This document shows positions 30,735 to 40,380 of a DNA stretch of 64,000 bases, one piece after another. Every line of letters begins with the position of its first letter. The first letter of the stretch is position 1. Below the pieces are notes generated by a model that saw nothing but the letters and a program-made list of their open reading frames with translations, was not told where the DNA came from and made no database searches. The position numbers and the translations under genes were made by a program. Source of the DNA: Lasiosphaeria ovina (taxonomy: Eukaryota > Ascomycota > Sordariomycetes > Sordariales > Lasiosphaeriaceae); the NCBI GenBank assembly GCA_033439765.1, contig JAULSN010000009.1:1116001-1180000 (forward strand), in the 5' to 3' direction.

Positions 30735-30950
30735 CCCAGACTCCTGCCCAGGCCAAGGAGTCGAAGATATAAGTCTTCGTGGCCTCTAAACAGTTTCAGA
30801 AAAACTTACCTCCGTCACCATCCGTCTTCTCTCCCGAGTCTTCTCATTTCCTGGTTTTCGTCTCTCTACGGCTTTCTGGGAAAGGGGGGGACGAAGTGGG
30901 GGGCATTAGCTTCACATAATTCCATTCCATTTCTCTTTTTGGATTGCTGC
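30735..30950 (+). repeat. Mosaic-family leader and trailer modules, copy B
   Basis: ctcctgcccaggccaaggag (30742) recurs at 53223; cttctctcccgagtcttctc (30829) and tctctacggctttctggg recur at 19.83 kb; gggggacgaagtgggg and attccattccatttctcttt + ttggattgctgctg (30884-30950) recur at 54.6 kb and, inverted, at 49660-49700. The coding module that lies between these two at 53.9-54.6 kb is missing here. Confidence 0.65.
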
Positions 30951-31314
30951 TGCCTCACTCTAACGACATGTATCGTTCTACGGGGATATTTGAGGGAGCG
31001 CCAGCCTGTTTGGACTGATTTTTCATGGTTTCATATTCTGGTATTTTGCACCGTCGTCGCCGTCGTCACCGCTGTCAGCCCCTTGTAAGCGTTCGGTGCT
31101 TGCACGGGGCAGTGTCAAGTTCCGAGTCGAAGGCGACGTTCGACGTGGTGGTGTCCTCTCGTCGGCGCGGTAGTGTCCTCCTCGTCCATCGCCTCGTCGG
31201 CGGCGCCTGGCCGTCGGCTCGGCCCGACAACGTGCGGAACATGTGCGCGCGGCTCCTGACGGCGGTGTCTCTATCGGTTACATCTGCGTCGGTACGGCTT
31301 CATCTGCGACTACT

Positions 31315-32030
31315 ATGCCTACCTTAGTGGAGTTGATGAAATCGGACAATCCCCCAATCTTCCAATTTACCAATGCACAAGATCTTTTCGACGAAATTAA
31401 TTGTACTCGTAGGGATTTCCTTACCGTCACAAGTATGGTATTACTCTTTGGTTTCTATAAAGTATACTAATCATTTAGAGGTTTCTCCTAGTTATTTTAC
31501 CGAAATCCAATATGAGCGAGAGAAGCGAGAGAAGGAAGGCCGTAGGTTCCGCTTTCGCGATTACGATAGCAATTATCGGTTCCTTATCATTACGATCCTA
31601 ACTAACCTTTATAAGAGACTTCACAAACCGCTATATAACGAGTCTATCGGGTAGATTCGCGATATGGGTTTAAAGAAGAGTTGGAGAGATGTCGGCAGTA
31701 CTAGACGTTTAGCATAACAAGGACAAAGTGGTAAAGAGGGTGATTCAGCTGGTGGCCCGATCTCTCAACGAGCTGCTAAAGGCGCCTGGCCGATACTCGT
31801 TGTCGAGGTGGGATTCTCTTAGACGTTGGGGGAATTGCGTTTAGCTATGTAGCGGTAGTTTTCTATGTCAATCCACATGGTTAAAATTGCTCTTCTTGCT
31901 AAGTTTGACGGTACTACAATCCTTTTGGAGAAGTGGGAGGAAGAAATACTAGTTCGCCCTGCAGCTACCGCAACGCGATACTCCCTTCAACACCAAACGC
32001 CTATGATTAGACAAAGCATCACCCCCGGCC
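31315..32030 (+). pseudogene. Fungal multicopy hypothetical protein, decayed copy
   Basis: Starts at ATG 31315 (MPTLVELMKSDNPPIFQF). After one frame change the peptide runs REKREKEGRRFRFRDYDS, RFLIITILTNLYKRLHKPL, stop, IRDMGLKKSWRDVGS, stop, QGQSGKEGDSAGGP, KGAWPILVVEVGFS, stop, VKIALLAKFDGTTILLEKW. I recognise the order 'GEGDSTGGP - GxWPTLVxExG - VKIVLLxKFD - IxIEKW' from a protein family with many paralogues in filamentous ascomycetes and no assigned function. At least three in-frame stops and a frameshift make it a pseudogene. AT content rises along the gene, consistent with mild RIP. Confidence 0.7.
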
Positions 32031-32164
32031 GTCGACGAGGACGACATGACGACGACGCAAGAGCGCGTCCAAGAACCTGTCTATTGACCGTGACGACATC
32101 GGCCACGCACCACCCGCCCCTTTCTTCCACCACCTCGGCAGAAACTGGAGCCCAGGTCGAGGAA

Positions 32165-32312
32165 GTGTCGTCACCAGGGATGATGTTAGCCAATGGCCGA
32201 GGTCATGTACGTACCGCATAGGCCGAGGCACTCATCCGTATCCATTCTCATCTCCATCCCCGCCGTCCGCGCCGTCGTCACCAGGCATGTACGTACCCCA
32301 TAGGCCGAGACA
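32165..32312 (+). repeat. 82-bp tandem duplication
   Basis: gtcgtcaccagg and catgtacgtaccgcataggc + cgagg occur at about 32167/32204 and again at 32270/32286 (there with ccc for cgc). A local segmental duplication with an indel. Confidence 0.75.
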
Positions 32313-32818
32313 CCTCGACTGTAGAAAAAGGCTAAAAATACACTATTTCTAATAACCGAAGGAAAGTAAGGCCAACTAGTCTGTAGGGCTTGTTTTTGGA
32401 AAATGTGCAATTTTTGGATGTGTGTGCATTTTTGTGCATATATTGGGAGCTTCCTTCCCTCCTTTTTCCCACACTTTTTCCTTCTACATCAACAATTTCT
32501 CCCACACGTCCTTCATCGGTCTGCATCAACAATCCAATCGTTCCTTCGATCCTCCCTTCCCCTTCCAATATACCTACCAGTCCGACCGCCTTAATCTTCT
32601 CTTCCCAACGGCATCATCACTCAGGCTGTGGGGCTCACAATCAATCCCTAAAGTCCTCGTCTCTGGTAAACTTCCTTGTTGTCTTGCCTCCAAAAATGGG
32701 TGTGCAAGCACGATGTGCGGGCCAATCCGCTGACAGGGGCTACTGTCCATCTCCCGCATGCACCCTCATTCTTCCACTAATCCGCCTCCACTTAGCCACC
32801 GCTAATCTCTCATCCAAT

Positions 32819-32936
32819 ATGGCCAACACAGATGCAGACGACGAGCGCATTTATTTTGCAGTCGCCAAACGATTTGGCTTCATGATTCAATTTCGTCCTG
32901 ACGACAAGGACATTGAAGATGAAGGTGTTGTAATGG
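32819..32936 (+). CDS. First exon of a small unknown gene
   Basis: ATG 32819 begins MANTDADDERIYFAVAKRF, then GFMIQFRPDDKDIEDEG, and meets a good fungal donor (G|GTAAGA) at 32937. The upstream 400 bp are pyrimidine-rich (long leader with cttccttccctcc-type runs), which suits a promoter. No matching second exon is obvious: the only nearby acceptor region lacks a branch point, and beyond about 33000 the frames are poor. Either the 3' part is lost or the reading continues 12 codons to a TGA at 32957. Family unknown. Confidence 0.4.
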
Positions 32937-32989
32937 GTAAGATATTTACCCACTTTTGATCTTTGATCGTGCATTGATTCTAAATGTTA

Positions 32990-33543
32990 ATGTCGGAAGA
33001 TTACCTGAGAGAGGAGGACTTCGAGAATTTCGTGACGACGCTGAGGGCACAGGGGGCGAGTGCGGACTTTTTGGCGCTTTTCGGGGAAGATATAAGCGTG
33101 TACGTGCTTCGGCCGTATGAAGAAGAGATGTAAGCGAGGGCACGAAGAACCCGTGCTGGAAGGGGGTGGTTCGGCTCTGGTGACACGGAAGTCTTGATGA
33201 TAGCCGAGACCGTGATGAATCGTATGTCTCGCTGTTGCCGCTTGGGCGGCATGGAAGACTCCATGACCCCACCATTCATGTACGCACACGAGGAGGGCTG
33301 TCTCGTTAGGGAAAAGATAAAGGCAGAGAAAAAGATAAAGGTAGAGGATGGCTCCAACACACACATCGACTTAAAGGACCCGCATCCATCCATCTCATCC
33401 ACAACCCTCTTCCCTTTCCGCAATAGCTGCTGGGTGCAGAGGTGGCAACCACCGTGTCTTAGACTAGGAACCACGCCGCCAAACTACAAAAAGCAAGCTC
33501 GCTCCTCTTCCGTGGTGGACCGTACAAACGCACCATCAAGAGG
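32990..33543. other. No gene supported
   Basis: Overlapping frames on the minus strand with no motif; part of the transposase relic may extend here. Confidence 0.35.
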
Positions 33544-33981
33544 TCAAACAAGCAGCTTAACTTCGTCCCCAGTCAACCGGCCTTTTCTCAGGGCCGAAGA
33601 CGATGGCCAAAAATAGCTGTGAATGGCGCCAATAATGAGCGATTGTGTCCCCAGAGACTTTATTCTTGCAAGCACCAATGAACCCCAGTGAATTGCATTC
33701 GAATTGGTGGTATTTTCCAATGGATCCTTGCCAGCGAGCGACACAGAGACCATGTGTTGTAACAAGGTCTTGCGGTTATTCTTTTTCCTTGGACCCGATT
33801 GAGGTTTCCTCGCCAATGTTGACTCGGAAGTTATCAGCCAGAAAAGGCCTATCTCGTCAGCATTATAAACATGGTTAGAAGGACCTGCAACGCAGGAAGA
33901 GAGCGCATGCGGTTTTGTATATTGCTTCTTCTCGTCTTCGCCGTCCCTCGGGATCCCTACAAGCCAGCTAGTCAATCTCAA
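33544..33981 (-). pseudogene. Pogo/Tigger-type (DDE_1) transposase relic
   Basis: The minus frame contains SNHVYNADEIGLFWLI, then STLARKPQSGPRKKNNRKT: the NADETG(L/I)FW block that carries the first catalytic Asp in pogo-like transposases, with the Arg-Lys-rich turn that follows it. Later catalytic blocks are not found in this frame. Further upstream (34000-34170) the strand is stop-rich. A decayed fragment, distinct from the Fot1 copy at 62.4 kb. Confidence 0.6.
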
Positions 33982-34171
33982 TGCCTTGAAGGGACATCTC
34001 GCTACGAATTACCTATTCTACGGCCTGGCCATGTAGGCGGTTATTCAGCCTCAAATCGTATGCGCGCAACGACCTTCTTCGCCTTGGTTGCTTGGTTGAA
34101 GCACAACACAGAGTTGAGGGCATCACGGCACCTGCGCCTGACCCTCAAAGAAAAGGTCTTTATGTTCCGTT

Positions 34172-35431
34172 AGTTACTGCCACAATAAAGATAACCTAGG
34201 TAAGAACCTAGGAATAGAGTGTTCCACTAAGTACGTACTTGGTGCTTACCTTGTTCTTGCGAGCCGAAAGATCAAACACCCAGAGCCAACAACACTAGAA
34301 TGGGAAAAGTCGAATCGAAACCGACCCACATTGACCACGCTTTTGCCTGTCGCCTCCCAGAGCAAGTCGCCTTCCTCACCTCGTTCTATGTCAAACAAAA
34401 GAAATATATATATATATATATGCATCACTGTTAGCTCCGCAGCTATTAGTGGAATTTCACTTTTGGCCGTATAGCGCAGTGGTTAAGTTCTGCGACATTC
34501 TGGGTATTGCCACGAATCTTCAATAACCAAGGGTCCCCGCAGATTCTCCTCACGATGGGCCTCCCAACAAGTCGTCGCTCGACCAACTATACAACGTGAC
34601 CGCATCATCACCCCGTCGATGATGAGGCGCTCCGTCGAGCCGTTCCGCTCAATCTCAATGTACCGTTGACCTTAGCCGTCATGAATGTCGGATCGAAACC
34701 TGTCTCCTCTTCGATACTCGTCGCTTTGTCTTAGGCTTTACTCTCTGCGGGCCTCTGACGAAAATATAAGCGTTTGACCCGCTGGGCGGAGTTGGGTCCG
34801 AATAATTCGATATCAGTAAGCATAGACTGCAGTTCGTCACTACAATCCTAGAGCACCTCTCTCGCATACGTAGCGAGATCAGTTCTTGCAACCGATAGTA
34901 TATCGTCAGAAGGGTTGCTCTTCAAATAGCAAGCATTAGTGCTGGCCTCTCTCTCCCTATATGTTCCCAGGCCTCAAACTGGAATCAGAAGACATTGGGT
35001 CTGGGGAAAGTTTAGCCGAGGGACGAAAATAGGGCCCTTGATGTGTGGTTGAAATAATGGAATGGGCCTTCTAGGCAGCTCAGCTCTGGCTCAGCGCTGC
35101 ATCACTGGCGAGAGATAAGGGAGAAACGGGATATCTGGAAGCCGTGGAGATCACTGTATTCTCCACCGTCGATTGCCCTGAGCGATGACACTAACCCGTG
35201 AGTCGCGGGGATAGTCGTCCACTACAATCCAATCCTTGAATGTTTGTTGGCGTAGTACTTTTCCAAGATCCAGATAGCCTTTGCATCTTACGACTCGCCG
35301 TAAAGGTTTTTCGCTAAGGGAGGTAATAGCTATTTGAATCCCTATTTTGGAATCTTGGAGGTCTAATCCTCCTCTAGAAATACCTATTCAAGACCCTTCC
35401 TGGCCGGTTCATTTGTTCCGTTAGCTAGTTT
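34172..35431. other. No gene; TA run, tRNA-like A box, shared scrap
   Basis: A (TA)n run lies at 34403-34421. At 34464-34490 gccgtatagcgcagtggtta is a good match to a Pol III A box, but no B box or closing stem follows (see rejected items). At 35310-35350 gggaggtaatagctattt, then atccctatttt, is shared with 61692-61735. Confidence 0.4.
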
Positions 35432-36335
35432 AAGCGCGCTTCACGTTCGTTGTCGATCAATCGGAAGGCGCAACTAAAGACTTTTCCAAGGTGGTTGAGG
35501 CTGACGACTTGGAAGAATGCGAGTCCTTTATTATTCATTTATACGTATTATCTTACATCTAGACCCAGGGGTATAGCTTCCACAAATCGTCGCACCACGA
35601 CTCAGTCTGAAAAAGACCTGTTAGCTTGTTTTCATCATCCTTTGACTATTGTACTTCATAGGCGATGCCTTTGTCGTCAAGCAGCTTCATCGTGGCCTGG
35701 AAAGCTGTCTGCCCGCCGAGGTCATCCTTGCGGAGAGTATACCGAAGTTTTCTGAGCTTTCTGCGGTCAAACTATATACCGGGAAACTCCCTGCGAAGCT
35801 CCTTCGCGATGTCACGATTCCTGGTGCTCGGCCTGTCGTTATACGCGGCCACAAATGCCTTCTGTTCAGCTGTAAATGCCCGGCGGGTATGAAGAACGTC
35901 AGCGAGGCGCGTCCCGAGACGATGACTATGAACTGGCACCTTGAGCTGCAAGATCCATTGTCTGTTGTTGAGGGCTAACGCCGTTGCAACTGCCTTGAAG
36001 CCGCAGTCTTTCTCGATGGTCTCTGACTTGCGAGAATGCGCCTCTGTGGGCCGGAATCCATCAGGAATGTGGGCAATATCGACTCGTGAAGCGCCAAAGT
36101 CCTTAATGTGGTTATTCGTGCGGTCTTTCTTGATAGAAAAGCCCTTCTCATTTGCCTAGGCTTGAAGTTCTTCCATCAATATCTCTAAAGATGTATATTT
36201 ATAGTTGAGGAGCTTGTGGTCCGGCAGGAGGTTCGTGACAAGCGTACGCGGAGCGGTCGGCGCGGGCGCATTGGGCGTGAGGTAAAAAGGGTCGTCGCGA
36301 CGGCCGAATCGGCGCGCGCGGCCATTCTATTACAG
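35432..36335 (-). pseudogene. Hop-type Mutator-like (MULE) transposase, amino-terminal half
   Basis: Reading on the minus strand: TNLLPDHKLLNYKYTSLEI, one TAG, ANEKGFSIKKDRTNNHIKD, GFKAVATALALNNRQW, HSHRLGTRLADVLHTRRAF, RDIAKELRREFPGIYFDRR and GQTAFQATMKLLDDKGIAY, stop, then LFQTESWCDDLWKLYPWV. After a frameshift comes FFQVVSLNHLGKVFSCAF, which is the entry into the DDE catalytic domain. This order (Cys/His DNA-binding start, Arg-rich linker, 'LWKxYPxVLxMDNTY' block) is that of fungal Hop elements. Two stops and a frameshift; the catalytic core and the terminal repeats are missing. Confidence 0.8.
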
Positions 36336-36393
36336 GTTAGCCTTTGTCCAGTGAGTGTGAAGCGATGAACCTACTTGCGCAGCGATAGAATCG

Positions 36394-36420
36394 CGTTGTT
36401 GTTGTTGTTGTTGTTGTTGT
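36394..36420. repeat. (GTT)n microsatellite
   Basis: Eight to nine GTT triplets. Confidence 0.95.
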
Positions 36421-36536
36421 GGCTCAATTGACGATGATTTGGTTGGTTTTGGTAGATGTGTTGGATTTGGGGATGGCCTCAATTGCAGGTAAAAATTTGG
36501 CTAAGTTTGGAGGTGGGGCGCAGTTGAACCAACATC

Positions 36537-36760
36537 TGTTGGATTTTCGAGGTCCTGACCAAGCCCGGAATTCGCCGGCAGTCTGACCTGCGGGCGCATG
36601 CAGGGCAACCTTTTGGGCTTAGGCCAGGAAACCCCCTCTTTTTGGGGTAAAATGGGGCCCCCAGCTGGGAGGTCCCCAGGACTTACCTTGATACTTTAGA
36701 CACAATCAGACTGTTGCATTGAACCGATTTTGGGCCTACTTTGGTGCAAGCTTTCCAACA
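36537..36760 (+). mobile_element. Solo LTR, 224 bp (family shared with 57.4 kb)
   Basis: TGTTGGATTTTCGAGG to CTTTCCAACA, with terminal TGTTGGA/TCCAACA inversion and a perfect 5-bp duplication acatc (36532-36536, 36761-36765). It is about 85-90% identical by eye to 57368-57598, with a few small indels. No internal domain in the window, so the class cannot be named. Confidence 0.92.
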
Positions 36761-36765
36761 ACATC

Positions 36766-37099
36766 GTACTGTGAGTTGCAAGCGCCAGTATACTATCCAC
36801 TTTTGGCGCTAGAGAGGCCACTTTTGCACACCGCTTCGATGTCAAATTCCAGCATGCGGTATTTTGAAGCTACCCATAGTTCGAAATAGCTGTACACACA
36901 ATAGATTTGTTGTTGTTCATGCATAGCAGTGCTCAAGTCTATTTTGAAGCGTTCAGGCATACCGAAAAGCCCCAAAGTCCTGCACAGCCGGCGCAGAGTC
37001 CTTCGAACCACGGTCAAATTCGACATACCGATGCCCCCCCAAAACGGAGCCGGGATACCACACAAAGCAGTGTTGACGACGATGCTGTCACGGCGCCGC
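36766..37099. other. Probable 5' region of the following gene
   Basis: A frame at 36990-37110 reads PPKRSRDTTQSSVDDDAV and PPRKSRAKKPSARLS, typical of a nuclear protein's amino end, and may belong to the gene below, in another frame. Confidence 0.35.
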
Positions 37100-38027
37100 C
37101 TCGAAAAAGCCGAGCGAAGAAGCCCTCTGCAAGGCTGTCGATGCCCTCAAACAGACGAAGACCAAGCCGATTCCGAAGAAGCGCAGCGGGTCCGTTGCTG
37201 GTGCGCGCGGCGCGAAGAAGCCCACCACCACCGAAGTGACCGAAGACTCTGACGATGCCGAGTCTGTTGACGAAGCCTAACAAGTTAACGAAGCCGAACA
37301 AGACGACGATGCCGAACAAGACGACGAAGACGACGTTGTCGTTACCGGCGGTAACCCTCTTCCTTCGCATACCTTCCCGGCATCAATCGACCTGCGCATC
37401 AACTGCACGGTCCAGTGGCATAAGAATGCCTTCTTCTATACACTCAGAGGTATTCCGCCGGCGCCGCCACCTACGGTACTGATGAACAAGATCACAATTG
37501 AACGAGGCGGTACAGAGGGTCACCCTGCAGACGAAGATGGCCTCAGTCTTTTTGTTGGCGAAGATCTATTAGATCAGGCGTATACCATACAATGTGCTAT
37601 GGCGAGGGCAGTCGAAAGAGAGGCAGCCGACTTCATCGCAACATTCTACCGCCTCGATTACTCGGCTGGAGTAAGAGGTTCGAGGTCGAATGATGCCGCA
37701 TTGTATTCTAACCACATCTATGTGCCTGCCAAAGGAACTGCTTCCTTCCCAACTCGACTGATCGAAGCTGTAGCCGTTATTCGAAGTCTTTTACCTTTCA
37801 AGTCAGGTACATTCTACCTCAACATCGCACAGCTGTATACCCTCAGCCCAGCTGCCGTTACAACACCCACTTCGCGATCCATGCCGAGAATGTTCAACAA
37901 CCGTATGCCCGGCACGCCAGTTATTACGAACACACCTACCGCCGCACGGAAGAACCTTTTCGGTGTTCATCTCACGAGCCAGGCTACCCGGGGACAATTT
38001 ACGCCGGCCAGTCCTTCGAAGGCATAG
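37100..38027 (+). pseudogene. Unknown protein, segment 1 (acidic linker and folded domain)
   Basis: One frame reads ALKQTKTKPIPKKRSGSV, AKKPTTTEVTEDSDDAES, TAA at 37278-37280, then NEAEQDDDAEQDDEDDVVV and LPSHTFPASIDLRINCTVQW, HKNAFFYTLRGIPPAPPP, DGLSLFVGEDLLDQAYTIQ, REAADFIATFYRLDYSAG, ending at TAG 38025-38027. A basic tail, an acidic linker and then a compact domain suggest a chromatin- or DNA-linked protein. In the last 150 bp a second frame (RHASYYEHTYRRTEE, GYPGTIYAGQSFEGIDYP) looks at least as real, so a frameshift near 37850 is likely. Family not recognised. Confidence 0.45.
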
Positions 38028-38054
38028 ACTACCCGCAAGTCAACAACAACAGAG

Positions 38055-38804
38055 ATGGAGAGGTTCGTGGGTAACCGGCATGCTCAGGAAGAAAAAGATG
38101 GAATGAGAACAACATTGAACTATCTTGCGCTCCAGAAGCTATTGAAGTGTAGTATCGAGTCTTCATGCAAGAATTACATCAAGGGCCAAAAGTACCTGTG
38201 GTGCTTTGTTGAAGACGGTACAAATAAACACATCAACGTGTCAGCTGAAGACATTCACAAGTGGGTAGACGAGATCGGCCTCAACCGGGCTACAACGGCG
38301 GTGCCGCCGCAGTCCCTGCGAAATAAGTGGAATGACGCGAATCGCCGGCAACAGGAAGCTCGGGAGGGACCCGGCATACCGGGAAGTCACCCGGAATGGA
38401 ATCCAAGCCTTTCCGGTAGAAGACCGAGAGCTAGCTATGTGCCGCAACTGACGCAAATCGTCGTGAACGTCAACGCGAATCACAACAGTAACAATGCCGG
38501 CGAGGCGCGGTGGCTGGGTAATCTGGCGATGCCCTCTAATCATGCACCCTCTTACCCTCAGTCCTTTGCTCCACCAAGCAGTTATCACGGCTCACAGTAT
38601 GAGCCTCAGTTGCCCTCGGTCGCCGGGCCGCCGTCGTACTCGAACCGATCAAGCCTGCGGCCTACACAATACGGCATACCTATCAGGTCGTCATCACCAC
38701 CTGCACCGCCGGCCGACTTGGACCCCCGTGGGGTTATTTCCCAGTTGTGCCACCAGTTTTATCCGGACGGAACGCAGGCTCGGCGAGGAAGGTCGTGGTC
38801 CTAG
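38055..38804 (+). CDS. Unknown protein, segment 2 (possible DNA-binding part)
   Basis: Same frame as segment 1, separated by one stop. ATG 38055 starts MERFVGNRHAQEEKDGMR, then LNYLALQKLLKCSIESSC, KGQKYLWCFVEDGTNKHI, SAEDIHKWVDEIGLNRATT, LRNKWNDANRRQQEAREGP, and a long Pro/Ser/Gln/Tyr-rich tail to 38804 (249 codons). The first 110 residues look like a helical folded domain; the tail is disordered. The upstream stop may be a real nonsense mutation or the junction of two exons. I do not recognise it; the style recalls proteins of fungal DNA elements, but nothing proves that. Confidence 0.45.
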   Translation: MERFVGNRHAQEEKDGMRTTLNYLALQKLLKCSIESSCKNYIKGQKYLWCFVEDGTNKHINVSAEDIHKWVDEIGLNRATTAVPPQSLRNKWNDANRRQQEAREGPGIPGSHPEWNPSLSGRRPRASYVPQLTQIVVNVNANHNSNNAGEARWLGNLAMPSNHAPSYPQSFAPPSSYHGSQYEPQLPSVAGPPSYSNRSSLRPTQYGIPIRSSSPPAPPADLDPRGVISQLCHQFYPDGTQARRGRSWS

Positions 38805-38841
38805 CAACATTTCCCGGCTTCCGGCTATATAGTTCCAAGGC

Positions 38842-39210
38842 ATGGAAATGCCCTCAGAGTATGTGAACCTCTTCAAGCAGGCTGCAAAAGGCTTCTTGAA
38901 GGTTGATGCTGAACTCTTTGCGGACCGAGAGAGCGACGCGGCATCGGTCCTTTCCTTGATGTCAACACGGCGTAAGTTACCCACCTACCTGCCTGTCACC
39001 CAGATAAACCCAGCTAGTATTCGCGTGCGAATAGCATCATTGTCACAAATGCAGCTCCCTGCAGGCACATCCTTCCTTGACGACGAACCCCTCAACCCTC
39101 CCGATTCCGACCCCCTTCTCGATGACGGCGATGACGGCCATGACGGCGATGCCCGTTCTTCGGACTTCGCGTCAAGGCCGGGCAGCGAGACAGGCAGCGA
39201 GATGCAGTAA
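38842..39210 (+). CDS. Unknown protein, segment 3 with a good intron
   Basis: ATG 38842 starts MEMPSEYVNLFKQAAKGFL, then KVDAELFADRESDAASVL. A textbook donor (GTAAGT) at 38972 and acceptor CTGCAG ending 39064 bound a 93-bp intron; splicing joins MSTRR to TSFLDDEPLNPPDSDPLL and an Asp/Gly/Ser-rich end at TAA 39208-39210. As 93 is divisible by 3, the unspliced frame is also open. The acidic end fits segments 1 and 2 as one gene, but the frame shifts between 38804 and 38842. Confidence 0.45.
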   Translation: MEMPSEYVNLFKQAAKGFLKVDAELFADRESDAASVLSLMSTRRKLPTYLPVTQINPASIRVRIASLSQMQLPAGTSFLDDEPLNPPDSDPLLDDGDDGHDGDARSSDFASRPGSETGSEMQ

Positions 39211-39231
39211 ATATGGTAGAGTGAAGGCATA

Positions 39232-39357
39232 TAAGTTCAACACACATCTCCATACGGCTCAACCCACATTTCCGGTTTCGAAAAAAAAAGGTGCTCGGCT
39301 AGTTACAGGTTCAACACACAACTCCATGTGGCTCAATCCACATTTCCGGTTCGAATA
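39232..39357 (+). repeat. Tandem duplication of a ~70-bp unit
   Basis: ttcaacacacatctccata + cggctcaacccacatttccgg at 39236 and ttcaacacacaactccatg + tggctcaatccacatttccgg at 39309, about 73 bp apart, with an A9 run between. Confidence 0.85.
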
Positions 39358-39414
39358 TACTCAGCTAGCTGTAGAGAATATAACATGCTATACTCAACAC
39401 CATGCTCTTCCTCT

Positions 39415-39709
39415 CTCGATGTTAACTGCGCTGCCCTGAAGTGCCCACGTATAGCCTGGACCCGGTCCCCCCACCTTGCGTGCGGCGTTATCAAGGAAGT
39501 CCTTGAACTCTGCACCCGCGAGGGCATCGCCGTCGCTCTATTGGTACTGCCGGCGAATGAAGCTTTTTGCGCCCCCGAAGTATGCCTCGATCGGGTTAAA
39601 ATCCGGCGAGTATGGGGGCAAAAACCACAACAAAACACCACACTGGTGGCACGCCGAAATAACACGCGGGTTGTGATGGAAGGATACGTTATCCATCACC
39701 AGTATTGAA
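39415..39709 (-). pseudogene. Tc1/mariner-type DDE transposase, carboxyl fragment
   Basis: The minus frame contains ILVMDNVSFHHNPRVI, then LLWFLPPYSPDFNPIEAYF and GGAKSFIRRQYQ, followed by TAG. MDN carries the second catalytic Asp and NPIE the catalytic Glu of the DDE_3 superfamily. After the stop the frame continues (AEFKDFLDNAARKVGGPG), and after a frameshift IRGHFRAAQL matches the usual end of these proteins. The amino half and TIRs are missing; an R2 repeat abuts the fragment at 39713. Confidence 0.8.
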
Positions 39710-39712
39710 GCG

Positions 39713-40079
39713 GTGAAAAGACACCACAACACCAAAAACAACAGTAGAATCAGGGCGAACCTTAGCGGGCGCAAGTGCAAGGTCCCCTCACAAGAAGGTC
39801 AAAACAATAGGAAAGGCACTACTGCGTGCACTGGTCTGGGGATCTCAATTCATGGTAAAAGACGTGATGTTCTGCGGACTGTCCCTAAAAAATAGAAAAA
39901 AAAAGAAGAACCTCCCTCTCCCAATATACCGGCTCTGATCAGAGGGAGGGGGGCAGTCCCCCTTATACGAGGTGGGTAAGCCAAGGAAACGGAAAAAAAA
40001 AGAAAATTACACCAGATTATATTAGGCAAGGGTGTAAACAACCCCCCTTGTTGCCCAGCCCCTGAGCCCTGAGCCCCTG
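39713..40079 (+). repeat. R2 dispersed repeat, copy 2
   Basis: gcggtgaaaagacaccacaa to cccagcccctgagccctgag + cccctgagcccctga. The end carries a (GCCCCTGA)n tail of about three units, where copy 1 has one. Internal blocks as in copy 1. Confidence 0.8.
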
Positions 40080-40368
40080 AGCCCCTGATAAACATGAGCG
40101 TGTTGGTCCATGCGGCGAGGGTCAGATCCAAAGGGTAGAACAGGGCACGCATCCCACTGAGAATGAAGTCGTGGATGCCTAGGAGCGTGGCGCCCAACCA
40201 GAGGAAGCCAAGTTTGGTTTCGAGCCATGAGAATACCGCTAAGGACCTGCAAGTGTATCTCTGTGCATGGTAATGTCTGAATGTTTCGGCGTTTGGCCGA
40301 ATAGCGTTGAATAGCAGAGTTCCTGGGTTGGATGGAAATTGCCAAGACACTAATCCCTCAAGCTTCAT
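40080..40368 (-). pseudogene. Membrane protein gene cut by R2
   Basis: ATG 40368 starts MKLEGLVSWQFPSNPGTLL, then FNAIRPNAETFRHYHAQRY, LAVFSWLETKLGFLWLGA, and a second hydrophobic stretch (MRALFYPLDLTLAAWTN). At TLMFIRGSGAQGSG the coding sequence passes directly into the R2 tail. About 95 codons are of host type with one or two membrane helices; the rest has been replaced. Family not recognised. Confidence 0.45.
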
Positions 40369-40380
40369 CGTTGGAGGATA

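Noticed and set aside
34462..34545. A-box-like gccgtatagcgcagtggtta, possible tRNA or SINE head
   Set aside because: No B box (GGTTCGAATCC-like) at the right distance and no pairing acceptor stem.
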